Positions 19,075 to 28,705 of a DNA stretch of 64,000 nucleotides are shown here, one piece after another. Made by a program: the position numbers and the translations under genes. Under the pieces are notes generated by a model, which saw only the letters and a list, made by a program, of their open reading frames with translations, was not told the origin of the DNA and searched no databases. Source of the DNA: Phycisphaerae bacterium (GTDB taxonomy: Bacteria > Planctomycetota > Phycisphaerae > Sedimentisphaerales > Anaerobacaceae); NCBI GenBank assembly GCA_030601745.1, contig JAUWBI010000008.1, positions 1 to 64,000 of the forward strand. Reading direction: 5' to 3'. Each line of letters begins with the position of its first letter. Position 1 is the first letter of the stretch.

Positions 19075-20546
19075 TGAATAAAGAAAGCAAGACAAAGCTA
19101 AGGCGGCACATAAATCGGCGTGAGTTTATAAAGTTAGGCGGGAGTGCATTGGCGGTCCTGGGCAGTAGTGTTTCGTGCAAGAGCGTTTCTGCTGCCAAGC
19201 AAAGCCGCAAACTAAAGCCGAAGAATATCCTTTTGATTATTACCGACCAGCAGCATATAGATACGATTGCCGCTGGAGGGTGCCGGCATGTGCGAACGCC
19301 GGCGCTTGACCGACTGAAGAGCCGTGGTGTGAGTTTTACGGAATCATACAGTACGAACCCGGTGTGCAGTCCTGCGCGAAGCTCTATTTTTACGGGTCGG
19401 ACCAGCAGTGAAACGGGAGTTCACGTAAATAATCTGCCTATACGTTCGGATATTCCCAATCTGGGACAGTGGTTTTCCCAAGAAACGAAATACGAGACGG
19501 TTTATGCAGGGAAGTGGCACATTCCAAGAAGCTTCACAAATGATATCCCTGGCTTTAAGGTTATAAATACCGGCATTGGCGGTTTCGGTTATCTTTGCGA
19601 TACGGTTACGTCGCGAGCGTGCGAGGGCTATTTGCGAAACCGTTCACAATCGAGCCCCGCCCCTCCTAAGGGCTGGTCAAGGAGGGGCTGGGCGAGACCA
19701 TTTCTAATGGTGGCTTCCTTCCTGCAGCCACACGATATCTGTGAGTGGCTGCGTTTGAATACGAAGGACCCGGTCCAGCTTCGGTACAAGGAATTGGCCG
19801 GGGAGCTTCCGGAACTGCCGGATAATTTCCAATTCGATAGGAATGAGCCGGAGATGGTAAAACGGACGCGTCAAGCCAGAGATGCGGCTCAAGGCAACTG
19901 GAGCAAACAGCAGTGGCGGTATTATTTGTGGAGCTACTATCGGCACATCGAGTTTGTTGATGCGGAGATAGGGCGTGTTTTACAGGCGCTGGAAGATTTT
20001 GGTTATGCGAAGAATACGCTGGTTTTATTGACTGCTGATCACGGTGAGGGGACGGGGCACCACCAGATGGTACGCAAGAACACTCTCTACGATGAATCTG
20101 CGAAGGTGCCGTTGATTTTCTCCTGGCCGGGACACGTTGCCGAAGACAGGACAGATACTACGCATCTGGTTTCCGGCCTGGATATAATGCCGACCTTGTG
20201 CGACTATGCCGGCATCAAATCTCCAAAGAATATGCGTGGTTGGAGCTTACGGTCAATCCTCGAAGGAACCGCGTTATCGTGGGGGCGCACCGTGGTCACC
20301 GAAGTAAGTTCCAATAGAGGAAGGATGGTTCGAACGCCGCGCTACAAGTACATCACTTACAAGGACGACCTTGTCGAACAGCTTTTTGATATGAGAGATG
20401 ACGGCGGCGAAACCAAAAATCTTGCGACAAGCTCCAAGTATGCTTCCACATTGACAGAACACCGAAGAATGCTCAGAGACTGGGAGTCTCGGCTGGATGT
20501 TGCGCCGAATGTTCCAAATGCTGAGAGCTGGGGGCGTAAAGGATGA
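19074..20546 (+). CDS. Tat-exported sulfatase (CSPAR)
   Basis: NRREFIKLGG, CSPARSSIFTGRTSSETG, GKWHIP. Confidence 0.94.
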   Translation: MNKESKTKLRRHINRREFIKLGGSALAVLGSSVSCKSVSAAKQSRKLKPKNILLIITDQQHIDTIAAGGCRHVRTPALDRLKSRGVSFTESYSTNPVCSPARSSIFTGRTSSETGVHVNNLPIRSDIPNLGQWFSQETKYETVYAGKWHIPRSFTNDIPGFKVINTGIGGFGYLCDTVTSRACEGYLRNRSQSSPAPPKGWSRRGWARPFLMVASFLQPHDICEWLRLNTKDPVQLRYKELAGELPELPDNFQFDRNEPEMVKRTRQARDAAQGNWSKQQWRYYLWSYYRHIEFVDAEIGRVLQALEDFGYAKNTLVLLTADHGEGTGHHQMVRKNTLYDESAKVPLIFSWPGHVAEDRTDTTHLVSGLDIMPTLCDYAGIKSPKNMRGWSLRSILEGTALSWGRTVVTEVSSNRGRMVRTPRYKYITYKDDLVEQLFDMRDDGGETKNLATSSKYASTLTEHRRMLRDWESRLDVAPNVPNAESWGRKG

Positions 20547-20623
20547 TTTTATGAAGTAAAGGAAAATCAAATTAAAATCCTCTATATGCAAATAGTCTTT
20601 ATAAAGAGAGAAAGGGAGCGAAA

Positions 20624-22162
20624 ATGAAAAGACAAACAAGACGCGAATTTTTGAAGACGGTCGGCTCAGTAGCGGCGTCGGGGGCAGCGCTATCGCTGCT
20701 GCCGAGCTGTACGAGTATCGGCCAAATAATGGGGGCGGGAGGAAAACGGCCGAACATCATCTTTATCATGACGGACGACCATGCCTCGCACGCCTTAAGC
20801 TGTTACGGCAGCAAGATAAATAAGACGCCGAACCTCGACCGGCTTGCGAAAGAGGGTATGCTGTTTGAAAACTGCTTCTGTACGAATTCAATCTGCGCGC
20901 CCTGCCGGGCGGTGATTCTGACGGGTAAATACAGCCATATCAACGGGGTCATCGACAACCGGAAAAGGTTCGACGGCGGCCAGCAGACGTTCCCGAAGCT
21001 GCTGCAGGAGGCCGGTTATGAGACGGCTATGATAGGCAAGTGGCACCTCAAGAGCGACCCGACCGGCTTTGACTACTGGAATGTGCTGCCGGGGCAGGGA
21101 ACGTACTATAACCCGGTTATGAGAGAAATGGGAGAGCGAAAAAAATATACGGGGTACACCACGGATATTATTACCGGCCATTGTCTCAAGTGGCTTAAAG
21201 AACGCACCGGCGAAAAACCTTTCTGTCTAATGTATCACCATAAGGCGCCGCACCGGAGGTGGGAGCCGGGGCCAAAACATCTGGCGATGTATGACGACGT
21301 CACCATACCGGAGCCGGACAACCTGTTCGATGATTACTCCAACCGTGGAAGAGCCGCGAAGGAACAAGATATGAGTATCGAAAAGACGATGGACAAGATA
21401 GATTTGAAACTCGTGGCGCCGAGAAACCTGAATCCTGAGCAGAAGAACTTCTGGGATGCAGCATACGAACCCAAGAACGAGGCTTTCCGTAAGGCAAATC
21501 TGAAGGGCAAAGACCTTGTCCGCTGGAAATACCAGCGTTACATCAAGGACTACCTGCGTTGCATTGCATCGGTTGATGATAATGTTGGCCGGCTCCTGGA
21601 TTATCTTGATGAGTCGGGGCTGAGCAAGAATACGGTTGTGTTCTACACTTCGGACCAGGGTTTCTATCTGGGCGACCACGGCTGGTTCGACAAGCGATTT
21701 ATGTATGAGGAGTCGCTGCGGATGCCGCTGCTTGTTCGGTACCCGGGGCAGATAAAAGCCGGGTCGGTCAACGACGACATCGTTCTGAACCTGGATTTTG
21801 CGCCGACGTTTCTGGACTTTGCCGGTGTCGGCAAGCCGGACGATATGCAGGGCAGGTCTATCCGCCGGGTGCTCCGTAGGAGGACTCCCAGGGGTTGGCG
21901 GACGTCGATGTACTACCATTACTACGAGTATCCGGCGGTGCACAGCGTTAAAAGACACTACGGTGTGCGAACCCAGCGGTATAAGCTGATACACTTCTAC
22001 CACGACATCGACGAATGGGAGCTGTATGACCTCAGGAAGGACCCGCGTGAAATGAAGAACGTCTATGACGACGCGGCATACGCCGAGGTCGTCAAAGAAC
22101 TAAAGGTCGAACTGAAGCGGCTGCGCGCTAAATTGAAAGACACTACCGGGGCTCCCATTTAG
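20624..22162 (+). CDS. Tat-exported sulfatase (CAPCR)
   Basis: [49 protein letters not shown]. Confidence 0.95.
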   Translation: MKRQTRREFLKTVGSVAASGAALSLLPSCTSIGQIMGAGGKRPNIIFIMTDDHASHALSCYGSKINKTPNLDRLAKEGMLFENCFCTNSICAPCRAVILTGKYSHINGVIDNRKRFDGGQQTFPKLLQEAGYETAMIGKWHLKSDPTGFDYWNVLPGQGTYYNPVMREMGERKKYTGYTTDIITGHCLKWLKERTGEKPFCLMYHHKAPHRRWEPGPKHLAMYDDVTIPEPDNLFDDYSNRGRAAKEQDMSIEKTMDKIDLKLVAPRNLNPEQKNFWDAAYEPKNEAFRKANLKGKDLVRWKYQRYIKDYLRCIASVDDNVGRLLDYLDESGLSKNTVVFYTSDQGFYLGDHGWFDKRFMYEESLRMPLLVRYPGQIKAGSVNDDIVLNLDFAPTFLDFAGVGKPDDMQGRSIRRVLRRRTPRGWRTSMYYHYYEYPAVHSVKRHYGVRTQRYKLIHFYHDIDEWELYDLRKDPREMKNVYDDAAYAEVVKELKVELKRLRAKLKDTTGAPI

Positions 22163-22247
22163 TAATAAGTGGCAAAATGGGGCCTCTTCTAACAACCACT
22201 TCTCGTGGTTGCGAAAGAAAGAACGTTAATTTATAAGGAGTGAAATT

Positions 22248-23678
22248 ATGGGTGATTTAATAAATCGACGAGAGTTTTTGGGTGCGAGCGCAGCGGGAGC
22301 GGTGCTGCTGGGCGGGCAGTTGGGCAGGCGCGTGATGGCTGACGAAGGTGGAGAATGGCCGCCTAAGATGCCTGCGGTGAAAATCCATCAAGTTTATGTT
22401 GGCAGGACAGGGGGGATTTACCTGTCGCGGCCGGCTGAGGAGATAGCCAAGTTCGAGAAATACCTCGCTAAGGTAGAGCGGAAACTCGGCGATGTGAAGT
22501 TCGTTGGTGGCGAACTGGTACCTCCGGCCAAAGTGGACGAGATGGTGTCCAAAGTAAAAGATGCTGACGGTGTTCTGCTGTTCCATCTTTCCGGGCATGG
22601 GGGAGGCGCGCCGGCGCAGGCGCTTGGCCGGCTCATCGATGTGGGACTGCAGACGGCGGTCTTCTCGCAGCCTTTCAGCGGGCACGGGTGGATGTATTTT
22701 CCTCAGTGGCGCAAGGCCGGTAAGAAGGTCGTTGTGCTGCCGACGAGTGACTGGGGCGAGATTGACCAGATAGTTGGCCTGATGCGTGTGGCGCCGCGGC
22801 TGCGTCAAACGCGCATCATCGTCGTGCGCGGGCCCCGTGGAACAGCCCCGGCCTGCTCTGCCGAGCAGGTCAAGAAAAAGTTGGGTGTTGAGCTGGTCCC
22901 GGTCACCGTCGAGCAAACGCTCCAGGCTCACAAGGCGGTCGATATCAAGGCCGCTGAGGCCGAGGCCGAGCGATATTGGCTTAGTAAGGCCAAGGCCATA
23001 GTCGAGCCCTCGAGAAAAGAGATAATCAACTCGGCACGGTTTTACCTGGCGATAAAGAACATGATGATTAAGGAAAAGGCACAGGCCGTCACGAGCTCGA
23101 ACTGTATGGGGCGACCGGCCAAGGGCTGCCTGACGTTCAGCAAGCTCAACGACCTTGGACTGGTCGGGGCCTGCGAGGGTGACATGGACTCGACGCTGAC
23201 AATGCTGATATTCGCCTATGCGTTCGGGGTGCCGGGGTTCATCACCGACCCCGTCTTCGATACGTCCAGCAATGCGCTGATACACTTCCACTGCACGTCG
23301 GCAACGAAGATGGACGGTCCCGCCGGCAAGCGTCTGCCCTTTACCATCCGCACGCAGAGCGATAGCGAGAGAGGAGTATCGCTGGACGTGGAGAACCGCA
23401 TCGGTCAGGTAGTTACCTGCGCCAAGCTCATCGACCTCGACACAATGCTGATTTCAACCGGTAAGATATTCAAGATTACCCACGACGAGCTCGGCTGCCG
23501 TACCCAGTTCTGGACGGAGGTGGCTGATGCTGACAAGATGTTTCATAACTGGGGTGCCGGCATACTCAAAGGCGGCGTGATGACGCTGCTGCACCGCGCA
23601 GTTTTCTACGGCGACCACTTAGAGAACATCAAGAAGCTGGGTGTGCTGATGGGATTTAAGGTCGTTGAAGAAGTCTGA
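22248..23678 (+). CDS. Tat-exported L-fucose/arabinose isomerase-fold protein
   Basis: NRREFLGASAAGAVLLGG; NCMGRPAKGCLTFSKLNDLGLVGACEGD isomerase-like motif. Confidence 0.7.
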   Translation: MGDLINRREFLGASAAGAVLLGGQLGRRVMADEGGEWPPKMPAVKIHQVYVGRTGGIYLSRPAEEIAKFEKYLAKVERKLGDVKFVGGELVPPAKVDEMVSKVKDADGVLLFHLSGHGGGAPAQALGRLIDVGLQTAVFSQPFSGHGWMYFPQWRKAGKKVVVLPTSDWGEIDQIVGLMRVAPRLRQTRIIVVRGPRGTAPACSAEQVKKKLGVELVPVTVEQTLQAHKAVDIKAAEAEAERYWLSKAKAIVEPSRKEIINSARFYLAIKNMMIKEKAQAVTSSNCMGRPAKGCLTFSKLNDLGLVGACEGDMDSTLTMLIFAYAFGVPGFITDPVFDTSSNALIHFHCTSATKMDGPAGKRLPFTIRTQSDSERGVSLDVENRIGQVVTCAKLIDLDTMLISTGKIFKITHDELGCRTQFWTEVADADKMFHNWGAGILKGGVMTLLHRAVFYGDHLENIKKLGVLMGFKVVEEV

Positions 23679-23812
23679 CCGCAGAGCAGAGTTGACCGAG
23701 TTATGGAGCCCGGGAAGCAGTTCAGAAAAGAACTGCCGTGTTAGAGAACCGCAAGAGTGCGTGTCCATAGATTTGCGGCCGGCTAAAGGGTCTATACGTA
23801 AAATATAGACAA

Positions 23813-25105
23813 ATGAAAATCCTGCTTGTAAATCCGCCGATCTATGACTTTGCCGCTTATGATTTCTGGGTAAAACCCTACGGGCTGCTGAGCGTGGCAG
23901 GGTATCTGCGCGGCAGGGCCGATTTTACTCTCTTTGATTATCTCGACCGATTTACCCCTTTCGCAGCGAGGCAGAAGGACCTTGAATCCGACCAGTGGGG
24001 CCGGGGTAGATTTTATTGCGAACAAATCTTAAGTCCAGCGTGCCTGGAAGCAATTCCGCGATACTTTCGGCGATTTGGTTTGCCTCGCGGTATGTTTGAG
24101 GATTTTCTGACAGAACAAGAGCCGTTCGATTTTGTTCTTGTTCAAACGATGATGACATATTGGTACCAGGGCATCCAAGAGGTAATAGAAGATGTTCGCA
24201 GGATATGGCCGAAAGCGAAAATCGTGTTGGGCGGTAACTACGTGACACTTTGCGACAGTCACGCACAAAAATTGGGGGCGGATTTTTTAGTGAGTGGAAC
24301 AAATCTTGAGCCGCTCTGGGAATATTTGGGAGTCAAGCCGGACTTGAAGCAGCCGGCGCTGTGGGAGGCCGTGGAGAGACTAAATGTTGGAGTCCTTAAA
24401 CTCACCGACGGTTGTCCTTTCAATTGCACCTACTGCTCCGTGCCTAAGGTTTACGGCAAATTCAAGGCGCGGCCACTGGGACGCTCTTTAGCTGAGTTAG
24501 AGTTATTAACTAAACGTGGGGTTGAGAATATTGCGTTCTACGATGACGCTTTGCTGTTCGAGGCGGAAAAAGTCCTGGTACCATTTTTGAACGAGGTCTT
24601 AAAACGGGATATAAAAGCGAAGCTGCACACGCCTAATGGTCTTAATGCTCGTTTTATCACGAGAGGGCTGGCCGAGCTGATGGTGCGGGCGGGCTTTAAG
24701 ACTTTCTATCTTGGCTTTGAGAATGCTTCTTTACAATGGCAGCGGCATACCGGCTCGAAAGTTTTTTCCGATGAGCTTGCACGGGCGGTCGAGCACCTCA
24801 TCGCTGCAGGTGCCGAGCCCACCAGCATCACGGCGTATCAAATTCTCGGCCATCCTCAAACCGATGTTCAGGAACTCGAAGCCTCGATGCGCTTTGCCAA
24901 CGGGCTGGGCATTCGTGGAATGTTAGCGGATTTCTCGCCGATTCCCGGAACGCCGGATGGCGAACATTGTCGGCAATGGGTGGATATGGATGAGCCGCTG
25001 TTCCATAACAAGACCGCCTTTCCGATTATGCTGCTGGGCAATGACGAGGTAAACCGGCTGAAAGACCTGCAAAGAAGGCTGAACAGGTCGTTAACCACGG
25101 ATTGA
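23813..25105 (+). CDS. B12-binding-domain radical SAM protein
   Basis: CPFNCTYC (CxxxCxxC), N-terminal NPPIYDFAAYDFW. Confidence 0.9.
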   Translation: MKILLVNPPIYDFAAYDFWVKPYGLLSVAGYLRGRADFTLFDYLDRFTPFAARQKDLESDQWGRGRFYCEQILSPACLEAIPRYFRRFGLPRGMFEDFLTEQEPFDFVLVQTMMTYWYQGIQEVIEDVRRIWPKAKIVLGGNYVTLCDSHAQKLGADFLVSGTNLEPLWEYLGVKPDLKQPALWEAVERLNVGVLKLTDGCPFNCTYCSVPKVYGKFKARPLGRSLAELELLTKRGVENIAFYDDALLFEAEKVLVPFLNEVLKRDIKAKLHTPNGLNARFITRGLAELMVRAGFKTFYLGFENASLQWQRHTGSKVFSDELARAVEHLIAAGAEPTSITAYQILGHPQTDVQELEASMRFANGLGIRGMLADFSPIPGTPDGEHCRQWVDMDEPLFHNKTAFPIMLLGNDEVNRLKDLQRRLNRSLTTD

Positions 25106-25247
25106 GGCGGATTTTGCAGAATGTTTTAAGCAAGTATTGTAATTGGTGTGCGTTTTCAATTGATTATTGATAATCGACGGTTTATAATTGTGCAGTTGAG
25201 ATTGCTTCGCTTCGGTGGGATATGGTTTTGAGTTGGGGCGGGAGACG

Positions 25248-25487
25248 ATGGATGAGAATATGTACGAGCATGTAGAAAAGATTTTGTATGGCGTGAGCTT
25301 TATCGCCATTGGCGGGGCGATGGCGCTGATATTCTTCTTCATCTTTGCCCCGAGCATCCTCGGCTCGAAAACAATACATAAACAACTTGAGGAAATCCGG
25401 CGACAAGCTGAAGAAATGAAGGAACAGCTAAAACAAATAGCCCAACATCTGGAAAAAGGGAAAAAGAATTCCAAAAAGGAAGATTGA
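25248..25487 (+). CDS. Small membrane protein
   Basis: One TM segment plus charged coiled tail. Confidence 0.6.
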   Translation: MDENMYEHVEKILYGVSFIAIGGAMALIFFFIFAPSILGSKTIHKQLEEIRRQAEEMKEQLKQIAQHLEKGKKNSKKED

Positions 25488-25523
25488 ATCCATATTCAAA
25501 AGTTATGAGCAGGAGGTGTTTTT

Positions 25524-26900
25524 ATGAAAAAGTCATCATTAACACGACGGTCATTCATAAGGAAAACTTCAGCAGGGTTAGCGGGGGCGGCCCTGGCTGC
25601 TACCGGGGTAAGTTCTCTCTATGGAAATATCGTTAAGAAAACAAACAAGCTTGCACTTCTTGGCGGTGCTGCCGTGCGGACGAAACCATTTCCTTCGACC
25701 TGGCCTATTTTTGATGAGAATGAAGAGAAGGCGCTGCTTAAAGCGCTTCACAGCCGAAACTGGTGCTGTTTGCGAGGTAATGCCGTTTACGACTTTGAAA
25801 AAGTGTTTGCGGAGGCGATGGGTGCGCCATACTGCGCTTTATCAAACGGCGGGACTACGGCGCTTAACGCTTCTCTGCATTGTCTCGGAGTGGGGCCGGG
25901 TGATGAAGTTATTACGACGCCGCACACATTTATCGCAACTATTAACGTTATAACCAATGCGCATGCGCTGCCGGTATTTGTTGATGTTGACGGGGACACC
26001 GGCTCGATAAACGCCGACCTTATAGAAGATGCCATAACGGAACATACAAAGGTTATTTTGCCTGTTCATCTGGCCGGCTACCCGGTGGATATAGAGAAAG
26101 TTATGGCCATAGCTAATAAGCATAACATTCCGGTTGTAGAAGATGCGTGTCAGTCAGTTTTCGCTGAGGTAAATAATAAGAAAGTCGGCACATTCGGCGT
26201 CACAGGCTGTATCAGTTTTCAGGAATGGAAATCCCTGGTTTCCGGTGAAGGAGGGGCCATATTGGGAAGTGATGAAGACCTGATGTGGAGATGCGCTGCA
26301 TTCGTAAACAACGGGAGAGACCCTAAAAAAAGCAAAAGGGGTTATCCTTATCCCGGGTCTAATCATCGAATGACCGAGTTTCAGGCGGCCATTCTTACAG
26401 AACAGTTCAAACGTTTTAAGAAACAAGACAAGACCCGTCAAAGAAACGGAAAGTACCTGGAAAAACAATTACAAGAAATTCCCGGTATCAAGCCGAGAAA
26501 GCGGTACTCTGAGAGAACGAGAATCACCTACATCAGTTTTGAATTAGATTACGATAAAAAATATTTTAAGAATGTTCCTGCATCAAAGTTTGCAGAGGCG
26601 GTTCGAGCTGAAGGTGTTCCGATTTCAGGAGGGAAAAGAAGATACGGAGGCGGATGCCATAAGGAAGGGATGTTGGAAGAACACCTTAATTCAGATGCGT
26701 TTGGCGCATCGTTTTCCAAGGCCCGACTTAAAAAATACAGAGAATCGCTGCACTTTCCGGTTATGGATAATATCAGGCCCAGTGGAAAAGAAAAGCTTTC
26801 GATGGAGGGGAAAACGGCTTTTCTGGGGCGTAAAAAAGATATGGACGATATTGTAGAAGCTGTTGTAAAGGTCGCAAAGAATATCGATAAACTGACATAG
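25524..26900 (+). CDS. DegT/DnrJ/EryC1/StrS-family aminotransferase with Tat-like signal
   Basis: TRRSFIRKTSAGLAGAALA; ALSNGGTTALNASLHCLGVGPGDEVITTPHTF; SFQEWKSLVSGEGG Schiff-base Lys. Confidence 0.92.
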   Translation: MKKSSLTRRSFIRKTSAGLAGAALAATGVSSLYGNIVKKTNKLALLGGAAVRTKPFPSTWPIFDENEEKALLKALHSRNWCCLRGNAVYDFEKVFAEAMGAPYCALSNGGTTALNASLHCLGVGPGDEVITTPHTFIATINVITNAHALPVFVDVDGDTGSINADLIEDAITEHTKVILPVHLAGYPVDIEKVMAIANKHNIPVVEDACQSVFAEVNNKKVGTFGVTGCISFQEWKSLVSGEGGAILGSDEDLMWRCAAFVNNGRDPKKSKRGYPYPGSNHRMTEFQAAILTEQFKRFKKQDKTRQRNGKYLEKQLQEIPGIKPRKRYSERTRITYISFELDYDKKYFKNVPASKFAEAVRAEGVPISGGKRRYGGGCHKEGMLEEHLNSDAFGASFSKARLKKYRESLHFPVMDNIRPSGKEKLSMEGKTAFLGRKKDMDDIVEAVVKVAKNIDKLT

Positions 26901-26983
26901 ATATACAAACCCCCGGCAGGGTCGGTGGCTAAATATATTTGTATCCTGTTGTTGTAGAAGAGGAATAAGGTTCCGCTCGGCTG

Positions 26984-27865
26984 CTACTTGACTGAATCGT
27001 CGGGTGGTAGTCCGAGCTTCTTATATAATTTCCGTCGTCCGGCCTTGTCGGAGTCGAGTGTTTCTTTGGCGTATTTTGCAACTTCTTCAGCGCGGGCGCG
27101 GGGGACGACGATGACGCCGTCACCGTCGGCGACGATGATGTCACCCGGCTCGACCAGGGCGCCGCCGCAGACGATGGGGCGGTTGACGGATTCGATTTCG
27201 TTTCTGCCCGGCCGAATGCCCCTGCCCGGTTTTCTGAAGTAAAGCGGGACCTTTTGGGCGGCGATTTCGTCGGTGTCGCGGGCGGTGGTATTTGTAACAA
27301 CGCCGACACATCCGCGCAACGTCCAGCCCATAATGTTGTTCGAGCCGATGGAGCCGACGTCCGAGTCCGGAGCGTCGTCGAAGACAAGGGCCGTGCCCTT
27401 GCGGATGAGCGGAACAAATGGCTCGCTCGAGAGCTTGCTGTACCATTGGCCGACCCAGCGATTAAACGCCTCGGTTTCCATTTGGGGCGCCGGCGGCTTG
27501 TTGGTGGGGACGTATCGGACGGTTACCGCAATGCCGATAAAGCGATGCGTGAAGTGCTTGGTGTCTTTCCAGGCGGCGTGGATTTCCGGTGACATCAGGC
27601 CGATATTTGTCAGGCCGGCCTTGTCCATTCCGTCGGAAACGTCGGCGACTCGCAGGCCCTCGAAAAGCTTGAGGATTCGCCGGTCGTCTTCGGCGCTGTA
27701 AAGCTTTGTTGGAATGAAATTTTTGCCGGCCCTTAATTCTTCGATTTCCAGCTGGGCGGCGGTCGTCTCCGAATCGGCGGCTATAGTGAACAGCGAACAG
27801 CCCAACAGGCCGACTAAACCCAGTAAGGTTACTACCACTATTGTTTTTGCTTTTTTAGATTCCAT
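26984..27865 (-). CDS. RraA-family protein, exported/lipoprotein
   Basis: VVTNTTARDTDEI, PVVCGGALVEPGDIIVADGDGVIVVP motifs; N-terminal hydrophobic LLGCS. Confidence 0.88.
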   Translation of the reverse strand: MESKKAKTIVVVTLLGLVGLLGCSLFTIAADSETTAAQLEIEELRAGKNFIPTKLYSAEDDRRILKLFEGLRVADVSDGMDKAGLTNIGLMSPEIHAAWKDTKHFTHRFIGIAVTVRYVPTNKPPAPQMETEAFNRWVGQWYSKLSSEPFVPLIRKGTALVFDDAPDSDVGSIGSNNIMGWTLRGCVGVVTNTTARDTDEIAAQKVPLYFRKPGRGIRPGRNEIESVNRPIVCGGALVEPGDIIVADGDGVIVVPRARAEEVAKYAKETLDSDKAGRRKLYKKLGLPPDDSVK

Positions 27866-28100
27866 TTTTTACCTCCTGTTCCTGCGGTTAAAATTTGGTT
27901 ATTTTGCAGCTCTGGTTGTGAAATTCCAGAATGCGAACACGTCGATACTATACTATAAGCTCTTTCCGTTCCGGTTCAAGGAAAAAGAGCCCGAGTGGAG
28001 TAATTTGCAGGGTACTGTCAGATGGCTCAGTTGTTGGAGGAAGTTGTTGATTATTCCGGGGGATTTGGTACATTGTGCGGGTGGTTTGGGAACAAATGAT

Positions 28101-28535
28101 ATGATTGAAATCACAAATGATATATTTATTTGTGAGGATGAGCTTGTTTTTAAGTTCTCTCGCAGCGGCGGGCCGGGTGGACAAAATGTAAACAAGGTCA
28201 ATACACGGGTAACACTGTTCTTCGACGCGGCGAACTGCGAGAGTTTTTCCGATGTGCAAAGGCAGCGAATACTCAAACGGCTTGCAACGCGGGCCAACAA
28301 AGACGGTGTAATAAGAGTTGTTTCGCAGCGTTATCGAACTCAAAGGGCAAATCGCAGGGTTGCGGTTGAACGATTGCAGGAGTTATTGAGAGGGGCGCTG
28401 AAAAAGAAACCCGTGCGGAGAAAAACCAGGGTGCCGGAGACGGTCAAGCAGCGGCGATTAGAGGAAAAAAGGCGGCGAAGTCTCTTAAAGCAGCAAAGAG
28501 CGAAAAGACACCTTGCTGAAGATTATGCGGATTAG
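28101..28535 (+). CDS. arfB: Peptidyl-tRNA hydrolase / ribosome-rescue factor ArfB (YaeJ)
   Basis: SGGPGGQNVNKVNTRVTL (GGQ), Lys/Arg-rich C-terminus; start moved to MIEITND. Confidence 0.93.
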   Translation: MIEITNDIFICEDELVFKFSRSGGPGGQNVNKVNTRVTLFFDAANCESFSDVQRQRILKRLATRANKDGVIRVVSQRYRTQRANRRVAVERLQELLRGALKKKPVRRKTRVPETVKQRRLEEKRRRSLLKQQRAKRHLAEDYAD

Positions 28536-28705
28536 AAAAGCGGGGCCGCCGCCGTGCCGGCGACGGCTAAACACAGCCAGCGTGCGTTTTTCATATTTCA
28601 CCGGTCGGGGGTATGGTGGCCGGGTGAAGTAAAGCGCATTGAAAACGAGCGGCACTTGTGGTAAAAAGGGGGGAAAGAATAATTTTCAAATCCGGGATGG
28701 TCCCT

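Noticed and set aside
22193-22211. CAACCAC/GTGGTTG hairpin after the third sulfatase as terminator
   Set aside because: No T-run; role unclear, not strong enough to call.
28545-28567. GC hairpin after arfB as terminator
   Set aside because: Stem GCCGCCGCCG/CGGCGACGGC is good but lacks a T-run; more likely another dispersed palindrome.
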